Made by a program: the position numbers and the translations under genes. A DNA stretch of 64,000 nucleotides, from assembly GCA_963702105.1 (NCBI GenBank), contig OY969712.1, positions 3,286,001-3,350,000 of the forward strand. The letters are read 5' to 3'. Every line of letters begins with the position of its first letter. Positions within the stretch are counted from its first letter, which is position 1. This stretch comes from ZC4RG20 sp963702105. Its GTDB lineage: Bacteria > Pseudomonadota > Gammaproteobacteria > Steroidobacterales > Rariloculaceae. This document shows positions 1 to 7,337 of the stretch, piece by piece. The notes below the pieces were generated by a model. That model had not been told where the DNA came from, searched no databases, and worked only from the letters and a program-made list of their open reading frames with translations.

Positions 1-854
1 GCGATACGAAGCGGGTGCCGCCGCTGATCCTCAAAAAGTCGGACGGGGCATCGCTGTACGGGACGACCGATCTCGCGACGCTCGAGCAGCGCGTCGCGAC
101 CGGCGCCGATCTGATTCTCTACGTCGTAGACAACCGGCAGGCCGATCACTTCCTGCAGGTCTTCCGCGCGGCGCGAAGGGCCGGCATCGCGCCGCCGGGC
201 GTCGAGATGGAGCACGTCGGCTTCGGGACGATGAACGGCAAGGACGGCAAACCCTACAAGACGCGCGAAGGCGGCGTCATGCGGCTCAAGGATCTCATCG
301 AGACCGTGACGGGCAAGGCTCGCGAGCGCATGGCCGAGGCCAGGGTCGCCGTGGACTTCGGCGCCGAGGAGAAGGACCGCATCGCGCGCGCCGTCGGCAT
401 TGCGGCGCTCAAGTACGCCGACCTCATGAACCACCGCGCCAAGGACTACGTGTTCGACCTCGAGCGCTTCAGCGCGTTCGAAGGCCGAACGGGGCCTTAC
501 CTGCTCTACGCCTGCGTGCGCGCCAAATCGATTCTGCGCAACGCGGCCGAGCGCGCTCTCGAGCCGGGCGCCCTGCAGCCCCCTGAGGCCGAGGCCGAAC
601 GCGCGCTGCTGCTCACGCTCGCGGCGTTTCCCGACGCGATCGAGGCCGCGTTCGCGGGGCGGGCGCCGAACTACCTGGCCGAGTACGCCTACCAGCTCGC
701 GACGGCGCTGAGCCGCTTTTACACGGAGCATCACATCCTGCGCGAGCCCGACAAGGCGCGGCAGGCGTCGCGGCTCACGCTCGTGCGCCTCACGGCCGCG
801 GTGCTCGAACGCACGCTGGAGCTGCTCGGGCTCGCAGTGCCGGAACGCATGTAG
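1..854 (+). CDS. argS: arginyl-tRNA synthetase, C-terminal part
   Basis: Class I aminoacyl-tRNA synthetase that charges tRNA-Arg in the cytoplasm. Only about the last 283 residues are present: the frame is already open at the window edge, so the start lies upstream. The catalytic-domain end shows GKDGKPYKTREGG, the ArgS version of the loop that follows the nucleotide fold. The rest is the helical DALR anticodon-binding domain, which ends with YQLATALSRFYTEHHIL, close to the family's C-terminal signature. The stop is TAG. The next gene begins 233 bp downstream after a GC-rich gap, so no operon link is evident. Confidence 0.95.
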   Translation, partial: DTKRVPPLILKKSDGASLYGTTDLATLEQRVATGADLILYVVDNRQADHFLQVFRAARRAGIAPPGVEMEHVGFGTMNGKDGKPYKTREGGVMRLKDLIETVTGKARERMAEARVAVDFGAEEKDRIARAVGIAALKYADLMNHRAKDYVFDLERFSAFEGRTGPYLLYACVRAKSILRNAAERALEPGALQPPEAEAERALLLTLAAFPDAIEAAFAGRAPNYLAEYAYQLATALSRFYTEHHILREPDKARQASRLTLVRLTAAVLERTLELLGLAVPERM

Positions 855-1009
855 CGGGCGGCGCGCGTCCGCCACGGCGGGGCTCCCGGACGCGGGCTCG
901 AGCGCGCCTCGCATGCGCTGCGAGCGCGCCTGCGAGCGCCCCCCGAGCCCGGCCTCGAGCGCGGCCTCGAGCGGGACACCGGGGCGGTGCCATGGGCACC
1001 GTCCGAGAC

Positions 1010-1039
1010 TTGAATCCGGAGCGCGGCGGCGGCTACGAT
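1010..1039 (+). promoter_or_regulatory. candidate sigma-70 promoter
   Basis: TTGAAT and TACGAT are separated by 18 bases, about 50 bases before the start of the small protein that opens the molybdoenzyme unit. Each hexamer matches the consensus at four positions. This is the only plausible promoter I see ahead of the three overlapping genes. It is read by eye only. Confidence 0.3.
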
Positions 1040-1087
1040 GAAGTTGCGTCTTCGATGAGCCGACGGCCCGCCGGAAACGAGGTGCCA

Positions 1088-1552
1088 ATGAACCCGAACG
1101 CGACTCTTTGGACCGAAGCTCTGCGCAACGGCGGGTACAAGCAGACCAGCCATCGGCTGCGTCAGCCGGCCAGGTGCTTCTGGCGACGCCCGTCGTTCTG
1201 CGCCATGGGCGTGCTTTACGACCTGTACCTGCGCTCGCAGGGCGAGAAGTGGCCGGCCAAGCCGCCGCACGGCCCGCTGCCCGAGGCCGCGCTCGAATGG
1301 GCCGGCATCACGCGCGAGCTCGAATGCAACGTCATCGGCTACAACGACGTGGGCATGGGCTTCCGGGACATCGCCAGCGTCATCGAGGCGCATCTGTATC
1401 GCGCCGAGCGCGATCGGCGATGGCAGGAAGCCGGCATCATTGCGAACCGCTGGGTCCAGCGCGCGCAGAAGGCCGGGGACACGGAGACGGGGCCGAGCCA
1501 TCACGCGCAGCATCCGGCGCCGCAGAGCGGGACCGCACGACGCGCGACGTGA
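1088..1552 (+). CDS. uncharacterised protein, WxxALRxGxYxQ family
   Basis: A 154-residue protein of unknown function. Its N-terminus (LWTEALRNGGYKQ, then FCAMGVLYDLY about 25 residues later) has the layout of a widespread family of small uncharacterised bacterial and phage proteins reading W-x-x-ALRSG-x-Y-x-Q ... FC-x-LGVLCD. A later stretch, GYNDVGMGFRDIASVIE, also fits that family. The ATG chosen follows an AACGAGG-like ribosome site; an upstream in-frame ATG would add 32 unconserved residues. Its stop overlaps the start of the cytochrome b gene (GTGA), so the two are probably translationally coupled. No signal peptide or membrane segment is visible. Confidence 0.6.
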   Translation: MNPNATLWTEALRNGGYKQTSHRLRQPARCFWRRPSFCAMGVLYDLYLRSQGEKWPAKPPHGPLPEAALEWAGITRELECNVIGYNDVGMGFRDIASVIEAHLYRAERDRRWQEAGIIANRWVQRAQKAGDTETGPSHHAQHPAPQSGTARRAT

Positions 1553-2256
1553 GGCAGCCGGCTCGGGAGCCCGCGCGGTTCCCTCCGGGCCCCGAATCGC
1601 CGCCGCGTCACTCCGCGACGGTCCGGCTTACCCACTGGTTCGGCGCCGCATGCTTCATCGCGCTGCTCGTCAGCGGCGTCGCCATTCTCCTCGCGCATCC
1701 GCGTCTGTACTGGGGCGAGACCGGCGCTTTGGGCGCCCCGTCGCTCGTCGATCTGCCGCTGCCGTTCGTGTACGGCCTCTCCGGCTGGGGCCGTCATCTG
1801 CACTTTCTCGCGGCCTGGGGCGCCGTCGCGGCCGGGCTCTGCTATGTCGTCTACGCGCTCGCGAGCGGTCATCTGTGGCGCGCCCTGCTTCCCCGCCGCG
1901 GCGAGCTCGGCCGCGGGGCGCTGCGCACCGCACTCCGGGTGCATCGCCGGCCGCCGCCGGGAACCGTGCAGACGCGCTACAACCCGATCCAGCAGCTCGC
2001 GTATCTCGCCGTCGCCCTCGTGCTGGCACCCGCTATGGTCTGGACCGGGCTCGCAATGTCGCCGGCCGTAACATCGGCGCTGCCCGGGCTCGTCGAGACC
2101 CTCGGGGGCCAGCAATCGGCCCGCACCCTGCACTTCTGCGCCGCGAGTCTGCTCGCGCTCTTCGTGCTCGGACATGTGGCGCTGACCTTCACGCCCGGGT
2201 TCGGTGCCCGCCTGAGCGCGATGATCACGGGGCATGCCCCGCGGGCCTCCCGATGA
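1549..2256 (+). CDS. cytochrome b561-like membrane subunit
   Basis: A 235-residue integral membrane protein of the cytochrome b561/thiosulfate-reductase cytochrome b type, expected to anchor the following molybdoenzyme and pass electrons to or from the quinone pool. About four hydrophobic segments are visible. Candidate heme-ligand histidines sit in LTHWFGAACFIALL (first helix), RHLHFLAAWGAV, ARTLHFCAAS and LGHVALTF. The GTG start overlaps the previous stop as GTGA, and its own stop overlaps the next start as ATGA, so the three genes form one tightly coupled unit. Family assignment is firm; the physiological electron partner is not known. Confidence 0.8.
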   Translation: MRQPAREPARFPPGPESPPRHSATVRLTHWFGAACFIALLVSGVAILLAHPRLYWGETGALGAPSLVDLPLPFVYGLSGWGRHLHFLAAWGAVAAGLCYVVYALASGHLWRALLPRRGELGRGALRTALRVHRRPPPGTVQTRYNPIQQLAYLAVALVLAPAMVWTGLAMSPAVTSALPGLVETLGGQQSARTLHFCAASLLALFVLGHVALTFTPGFGARLSAMITGHAPRASR

Positions 2257-3071
2257 GCCGGCGGTTCGATCGCGGGCGGGTCCCTGAACGCCGCGCGAGG
2301 AGTCCCGGCGGCCGCATCCCGGACCGCCGCCGATTCCTCAAGGCGGGGCTCGCGGCCGCGGTCGGGCTCGGCGGCGTCGGCGGGGTCGCCTGGTTGGCCG
2401 AGCGCCGCGGGCTCGTGCCGCCCGACCACGGCGGCCTGTTCGGCATCGGCGAGACCCTGACCTACGCAGCGCAGCGCCTCGTGACTTTCCGCCAGCCCCT
2501 CGCGCGGGAGTTCGGCCGCGCCGACATTTCGACCGTCGCGCCCGTGAACGGCGATCCGCCCGCCACGGAAGAGTACGCGCGCCTGCTGCAGGGAGGGTTC
2601 GCGGACTGGCGCCTTGCCGTTGACGGCCTCGTCACGAAGCCCGCAATGTTCTCGCTCGCGGAGCTCGAACGCCTCCTCCCCGCCCGCACTCAGATTACGC
2701 ATCTCGCCTGCGAGGAAGGCTGGTCGTACATCGCTCAATGGACGGGCGTCGCCCTCGCCGACGTGCTGCGGCTCGTCGGCGCGCGCGCCGAGGCACGTTA
2801 TGTCGTATTCCAGCCCTACGACGAATGGTGGGACAGCCTCGACATGAGCGACGCCCTGCACCCGCAGACCTTGCTGGCCTACGCCATGAACGGTGCGCCG
2901 CTCTCGCCGGGCCACGGCGCGCCCCTGCGGCTGCGCGTGCCGCGCCAGCTCGGCTACAAGAGCTTCAAATACCTTGCGCGCATCACCGTCGTCGAGAGCC
3001 TCCGGGGCTACGGGGCTGGGCGCGGCTCGGCGGCCGCCGAGGCGGGCTACTCCTGGTACGCGGGAATCTAG
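2253..3071 (+). CDS. Tat-exported sulfite-oxidase-like molybdopterin oxidoreductase
   Basis: Molybdopterin-binding oxidoreductase of the sulfite oxidase/YedY superfamily, 272 residues, predicted periplasmic. The N-terminus carries a twin-arginine signal (PDRRRFLKAGLAAAVGLGGVGG) preceded by an unusually long basic stretch. The cysteine expected to ligate molybdenum lies in HLACEEGW, followed by W-TGVALADVL as in the family. Downstream motifs PYDEWWDSLDM and LGYKSFKYLARI also fit. Cofactor insertion before Tat export is usual for such enzymes. It overlaps the cytochrome b gene by four bases (ATGA). The substrate cannot be read from the sequence; methionine-sulfoxide reductase and other small-molecule roles are possible. 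Confidence 0.85.
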   Translation: MSRRFDRGRVPERRARSPGGRIPDRRRFLKAGLAAAVGLGGVGGVAWLAERRGLVPPDHGGLFGIGETLTYAAQRLVTFRQPLAREFGRADISTVAPVNGDPPATEEYARLLQGGFADWRLAVDGLVTKPAMFSLAELERLLPARTQITHLACEEGWSYIAQWTGVALADVLRLVGARAEARYVVFQPYDEWWDSLDMSDALHPQTLLAYAMNGAPLSPGHGAPLRLRVPRQLGYKSFKYLARITVVESLRGYGAGRGSAAAEAGYSWYAGI

Positions 3072-3074
3072 GCG

Positions 3075-3113
3075 CAGAGCCCCAAAAGGGGTCAGAGCCC
3101 TTTTTCAGAGCCC
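3075..3113. repeat. REP-like palindrome with triple CAGAGCCC repeats
   Basis: Between two convergent genes lies a stem of AAAAGGG and CCCTTTT around a 7-base loop (GTCAGAG), embedded in three direct copies of CAGAGCCC at 3075, 3093 and 3106. The T-run makes it a plausible bidirectional terminator. The AAAAGGGGTCAG core also resembles the palindromes dispersed in many proteobacterial genomes and linked to REP-associated transposases. I see no second copy in the window. Confidence 0.5.
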
Positions 3114-3117
3114 TCTT

Positions 3118-3519
3118 TCACCTCTTCGCGAGATAGACGGCAAGCGCCTCGAGATCGGCGTCGCCGACCTCCGTCGGCCGGAAGAAAGGCATGGTGCCTA
3201 CGCCGTGGCGCACGTAGTACTTGACGGCGTCCGCGGTCAGGTCCTTGCGGTCCTCGAGGGCGGGCGGCAGCTCGCCGCGATACTTGTACGCGAGCGACTG
3301 AGTCCCCGGGGCGTTGTTGTGCGCCGTATCGCGGCCGTGGCAGGCGCTGCACCAGTTGTTGAAGACGGCGGCGCCGCGGGCGGCCAGCGAGTCGCCGACC
3401 TGCGGCAGCGCCCGCGTCCGGCTCCAGGATGCCAATGGCGGCTTCGTCGCCGGGCCGGCCGCGGCCGTCCACGCCCCGGCCGCCGCGCCGATCGCGAGAA
3501 GCACCGCGAGCGCCTTCAC
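3118..3519 (-). CDS. c-type cytochrome subunit of a p-cresol-methylhydroxylase-like enzyme
   Basis: Small periplasmic class I cytochrome c, 133 residues from the chosen start. A signal peptide (KALAVLLAIGAAAGAWTAAAG) is followed by one heme site C57-S-A-C60-H61 and a probable methionine axial ligand in GTMPFF (M110). The GTG start overlaps the flavoprotein stop (GTGA) and places the signal peptide at the very N-terminus. An upstream ATG would add ten residues and deepen the overlap. In the p-cresol methylhydroxylase family the cytochrome subunit takes electrons from the flavoprotein, which matches this coupling. Confidence 0.85.
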   Translation of the reverse strand: MKALAVLLAIGAAAGAWTAAAGPATKPPLASWSRTRALPQVGDSLAARGAAVFNNWCSACHGRDTAHNNAPGTQSLAYKYRGELPPALEDRKDLTADAVKYYVRHGVGTMPFFRPTEVGDADLEALAVYLAKR

Positions 3520-5117
3520 GCGCGCTGCTCCCGCAGGTGCTTCGGCCATATGCCGTAGCGTCCGGCAGAGATGACGCCGTTCGGATCGATCGCGTCCTTG
3601 AGCGTCTCGTGCAGCCGGTGGAGCGCACCGTTGTTGAAGTCGTAGGTCTGCATACCGCGGTCCTGGTAATAAGCGTGGATGCGGTACTCCGTCCAGCCGC
3701 GCTCGGCGCAGTCGGCCACGAGCCGCTCGAACAGCGCCCGCGTGCGCCGGTTGTCCTCGGCGTTGCGGTGCGTCGGCACGGCATGAAACACCGTCATCGC
3801 GCGCGGATGAAACATCGCGCCGGCGGCCGCGGCCGGCACCACGCCGATGTCGCCGTAGGCCTTGCCCGTCACATCGAGCAGCCCGAGCAGTTCCTCGCCC
3901 CGCGGCGCGATGATCGGCGAGAAGTCCAGGTGCCCCTCGCTCGGCGGGGCGCCCGGCCGGAAGCGCGAGGCGAAAAGGTCGAGCGTCGGGATGCCGTAAC
4001 GCTGCTTGTCGGCCACGGCGTCGACCTGCTCGTCGCTGAGCGGATAGGTGTAGGAGACGACTTCCTCGAACTTCACGCCCGGAACGGCCGCCGCGAAGCG
4101 GTCCTTGGTGTGCTCCCACTGGGCCGCGATGACCTTCTTCGGCCCAAAATAGCAAAACGGCGCCGTCCAGAACGGGCCGCCGCGCCGCTCCGCATAGCGC
4201 GCCCATTCGGCGTCGGAGGCGCCGCCCTTCGTGCGCAGCCGCACGAGCTCCGCGTCGTCCGAGCCGTTCATGATGGGGCTGCCGACCTGTGTCTCCGAAG
4301 GCACGACGTGCGAGTACATGAGGCTCGTGAGCACGTCGAGCATGGGCACGACGTCGCCGCGCTTCGGCGCCGAAACGACGACCTGCAGCGAGGCCTCGGG
4401 TTCTTCCATGAGCCAGAAGCCCATCTTCGTCACGATTCCGTAATTCGACTGCGAGAAGATACCGTCGAGCCACGGTCCCATGCCGTACTTGAAGATCTGC
4501 CAGGTCTTCGCCTTCGCGTTCGCGCCCATGCCCGTGCGCATGAGCTCGCCGTTGCCGAGCACCACCTCCATGCCGCAGTGGGCGTCGAAGTGATCGCGCA
4601 CGTCCCCGTCCGTCTGGCCGGCGCCGCGGTCGAGCGCATTGCCGATGAGCCCTCCCCAGCCCGGCGCGGCCGTATCGATCCAGAGCCGGATCTTGTTTTG
4701 CCGCAGGTACCGGTACATGTCGTAATAGCTGACGCCGGGCTCGACGAGGCAGGTCTTGTCGCGCTCGCTGACGTCGAGGATCCGGTTCATGCGCTTGAGG
4801 TCGAGCACGACGCTGCCCGAGTACACGGGTGCCGAGCCGCCGTAGGTCAGGTTCCGGCCCGTCGAGATCGGGTAGAGCGGCAGGCGATAGTCGTTAGCGA
4901 TACGAACGATCTGCTGCACCTGCTCGACGGTGTCGGGCGCGACGGCTGCCGAGGCGTAACGCTCCTCGGGCTCGCCCCAGAGCGGCGAATACGCGTCGCG
5001 GTAGAGCGCGACGTCCGCGTCGTTGCTGAAGACCCACTGCTCGCCGATGACGTCCGCGATGCGCCGAAGTGCCGTGCGAAAATCCTGATCGGTGAGGCCG
5101 GGCGGCGGATTCGGCAT
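3516..5117 (-). CDS. 4-cresol dehydrogenase/vanillyl-alcohol-oxidase-type flavoprotein
   Basis: FAD-dependent oxidoreductase of the VAO/PCMH family, 533 residues, close to the usual 520-560. It is expected to oxidise or hydroxylate a para-alkylphenol such as p-cresol, 4-ethylphenol or eugenol. The PP-loop FAD-binding region reads PLYPISTGRNLTYGGSAPVY (residues about 85-105), followed by SGSVVLDLKRMNRIL and the VEPGVSYYDMYRYL stretch typical of the family. The C-terminal part (SAGRYGIWP) is also characteristic. The ATG start has a CGGAG ribosome site eight bases upstream. I cannot identify the covalent FAD residue with certainty. It is coupled to the cytochrome gene, arguing for a dehydrogenase rather than an oxygen-using oxidase. 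Confidence 0.85.
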   Translation of the reverse strand: MPNPPPGLTDQDFRTALRRIADVIGEQWVFSNDADVALYRDAYSPLWGEPEERYASAAVAPDTVEQVQQIVRIANDYRLPLYPISTGRNLTYGGSAPVYSGSVVLDLKRMNRILDVSERDKTCLVEPGVSYYDMYRYLRQNKIRLWIDTAAPGWGGLIGNALDRGAGQTDGDVRDHFDAHCGMEVVLGNGELMRTGMGANAKAKTWQIFKYGMGPWLDGIFSQSNYGIVTKMGFWLMEEPEASLQVVVSAPKRGDVVPMLDVLTSLMYSHVVPSETQVGSPIMNGSDDAELVRLRTKGGASDAEWARYAERRGGPFWTAPFCYFGPKKVIAAQWEHTKDRFAAAVPGVKFEEVVSYTYPLSDEQVDAVADKQRYGIPTLDLFASRFRPGAPPSEGHLDFSPIIAPRGEELLGLLDVTGKAYGDIGVVPAAAAGAMFHPRAMTVFHAVPTHRNAEDNRRTRALFERLVADCAERGWTEYRIHAYYQDRGMQTYDFNNGALHRLHETLKDAIDPNGVISAGRYGIWPKHLREQRA

Positions 5118-5134
5118 AATCGTTCTCCGGGAGG

Positions 5135-5794
5135 TCAGGTGGAGTGTGCCGGGCCCGACGACCCGCAGAGAGACGGCCGGCCGGCCGGCACGAGGAGCCA
5201 AGAGAAAAGCGCCTCCGGCCCGGTTCTCGCGTGTGCGGCGACATCGATGAGCCCGACGGCGCCCGCGCGCCCGTCGTGCGCCAGGGCGAGCGCCGCTGCC
5301 GCCCGCGGCCATGAGGGCCCAGCCGCCTCGAGCCGCTCCGCCCAGTCCGGCACGGACAGCCGGCCTTCGAGCGCGGGCCCGAGACCTGCGCCCGGCGCCG
5401 CCGAATGGCAAATGCGGTACGCGAGCCCCAAGCCGTAGTCGCGGGCGAGATATTCGAGGCAGAACAGCGCGCCCGCAGCCGTCAATCCGGCGACCGCGAC
5501 GGGCGCGCGCCGCCAGCGCGGCACGAGGCGGTCCATGAGCACGCCGGCAATGTCCCCGGCGCAGACCTCGACGGCGGCACCGTGCGCGGCGGCCGCGGCG
5601 GCGAAGGCCACGCTCTGTTCGAAGCGCCGGTCGCAGACGACGGCGGCGGGTGCGGCGACCGACTTGACAGGCGGCGCCGCAGTCGACGTGCGGCTCGGTT
5701 GCACGGCCGCCGTATGCGCCCGGGCGCCTGCCCCGACCAGCCCGACGGCTGCAGCCGCCGTGCCGGAGCGGAGGAAATCCCGACGCGTCGTCAT
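5135..5794 (-). CDS. Tat-exported protein of unknown function upstream of the cresol dehydrogenase
   Basis: A 219-residue protein with a clear twin-arginine signal (TTRRDFLRSGTAAAAVGLVG) and alanine-rich remainder. I do not recognise a catalytic motif. It has cysteines at VVCDRRF, VEVCAGD, LFCLEYLARD, RICHSAAP and LCGSSGP. It is the first gene of the unit, 17 bases ahead of the flavoprotein, so it is almost certainly co-transcribed. A Tat signal implies export of a folded or cofactor-bearing protein, which suggests a periplasmic assembly factor or accessory subunit; that role is inference. Confidence 0.7.
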   Translation of the reverse strand: MTTRRDFLRSGTAAAAVGLVGAGARAHTAAVQPSRTSTAAPPVKSVAAPAAVVCDRRFEQSVAFAAAAAAHGAAVEVCAGDIAGVLMDRLVPRWRRAPVAVAGLTAAGALFCLEYLARDYGLGLAYRICHSAAPGAGLGPALEGRLSVPDWAERLEAAGPSWPRAAAALALAHDGRAGAVGLIDVAAHARTGPEALFSWLLVPAGRPSLCGSSGPAHST

Positions 5795-5993
5795 TTCGCC
5801 CTTCCTGTTGTAGTTGGCGGCGGCGCCGATCCGGTGCGGCGGCCTTCGGACGAACTCAGCGGGTTAACCTAACTCCGGCCCCCGACGTTTGCAAACGCGC
5901 TCCAGCCGCAGCGCGCCGAATGCGAAGCGACTCGTCGCCCGGTATTCGAGGGTAAAGCCTCGTCGAGCCTGCGCCGGCCGCCCGCGCTGCCGG

Positions 5994-7337
5994 TCAGCCG
6001 CGCAGCAGGTAATCGTTGACGAGATTCTCGACCCACTCCTGCTTGCCGCTGCGCTGCTCGGGCTCGCCGGCCCGTGCGGCATGGTCGCGCAGATCCTGGA
6101 GGCTCAGCCGGCCGGCCTCGAATTCCCGCCCGGGGCCCGAATCGAAGCTGGCATAGCGTTCGCGCCGCCGCGCGGCCAGCGGCGAGCGCTCGAGGATCGC
6201 TTGGGCGACGACGAGCCCGCGCGCGAACGTGTCCATGGCGCCGATGTGCGCGAGAAACAGGTCTTCCGCGTCCGTCGACTCCCGGCGCAGCCTCGCGTCG
6301 AAGTTGAGGCCCCCCGTCTCGAAGCCGCCGTCGCCGAGCACGACGAGCATCGCCTCCACGGCGTCGTAGAGATTCGTCGCAAACTGATCCGTGTCCCAGC
6401 CGTTCTGAGGGTTGCCTCGATTCGCGTCGATCGAGCCCAGGAGCCCCGCGTCCGCCGCCGCCTGGAGCTCATGTGCAAAGCTCTTGCCGGCCAGCGTCGC
6501 GTGGTTGGCCTCGACATTGAGCTTGAAATCGCCCGCGAGCCCGTGATGGCGCAGGAAACCTATGACGGCCTGCGCATCCGAATCGTACTGATGATACATG
6601 GGCTCCATGGGCTTCGGTTCGACGAGAAACGTGCCTCGGAAGCCGATCGCGCGCCCATAGTCCCGGGCCATGGCCAGGAACCGCGCGAGGTGCTCGAGCT
6701 CGCGGCCCGGCAGCGTGTTGAACAGGCAGCTGTAGCCTTCGCGCCCACCCCAGAACACGTAGTTTTCGCCGCCGAGTGCGACGGTCGCGTCGAGCGCCGC
6801 CTTGACCTGCGCGCCCGCGTGCGCGACGACGTCGAAATCCGGGTTAGTCGCGGCGCCGTTCATGTAGCGAGGGTGCGAAAACAGGTTCGCCGTGCCCCAG
6901 AGCAGCTTGACGCCCGTCGCCTCCTGGCGTTGGCGGGCCAGCGCGACGAACCGCTCGAGGTTGCGCTCGCTCTCGGCCACGGTGGCGCCTTCGGGCGCGA
7001 GATCCCGATCGTGGAAACAGTAGTACGGCACGCCGAGCTTGGTGAAGAACTCGAAGGCCGCGTCGAGCCGATCGGCCGCGCGCGCCGTCGGGTCCGCGTT
7101 CTCGGCCCACGGATAAGCCCGCGTGCCCGGCCCGAAAGGATCGGCGCCCGTCGCGCAGAAGCTGTGCCAGTAGCACACCGCGAAGCGTAAGTGATCCCGC
7201 ATCGATTTGCGGCCGACGAGGCGGCTCTCGTCGTAGACCTTGAAGGCCAGCGGATTGTCGGATTCCGGTCCTTCGAACGCGATTCTGCCTATTCCAGGGA
7301 AGAACTCGCGGTCGCCGGTGAACAGGTTCGTCGTCAT
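5994..7337 (-). CDS. xylA: xylose isomerase
   Basis: Converts D-xylose to D-xylulose in the cytoplasm. The 447-residue protein fits the class II length and keeps every expected residue: catalytic H109 and D112 in CFHDRDLAPEG, and the metal ligands E239 and K241 (VEPKP), E275 and H278 (NVEANHATLAGK), D303 (SIDANRG), D314 and D316 (WDTDQF) and D346 (LNFDAR). Its ATG overlaps the stop of the upstream xylulokinase as ATGA, so expression is coupled, with xylB read first. No transcriptional regulator gene for the pair is adjacent. Confidence 0.96.
   Translation of the reverse strand: MTTNLFTGDREFFPGIGRIAFEGPESDNPLAFKVYDESRLVGRKSMRDHLRFAVCYWHSFCATGADPFGPGTRAYPWAENADPTARAADRLDAAFEFFTKLGVPYYCFHDRDLAPEGATVAESERNLERFVALARQRQEATGVKLLWGTANLFSHPRYMNGAATNPDFDVVAHAGAQVKAALDATVALGGENYVFWGGREGYSCLFNTLPGRELEHLARFLAMARDYGRAIGFRGTFLVEPKPMEPMYHQYDSDAQAVIGFLRHHGLAGDFKLNVEANHATLAGKSFAHELQAAADAGLLGSIDANRGNPQNGWDTDQFATNLYDAVEAMLVVLGDGGFETGGLNFDARLRRESTDAEDLFLAHIGAMDTFARGLVVAQAILERSPLAARRRERYASFDSGPGREFEAGRLSLQDLRDHAARAGEPEQRSGKQEWVENLVNDYLLRG

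Noticed and set aside
3429..5438. A 669-codon plus-strand frame over the cresol dehydrogenase
   Set aside because: It is the complement of a gene with clear FAD motifs. Its composition is typical of antisense frames in GC-rich DNA.
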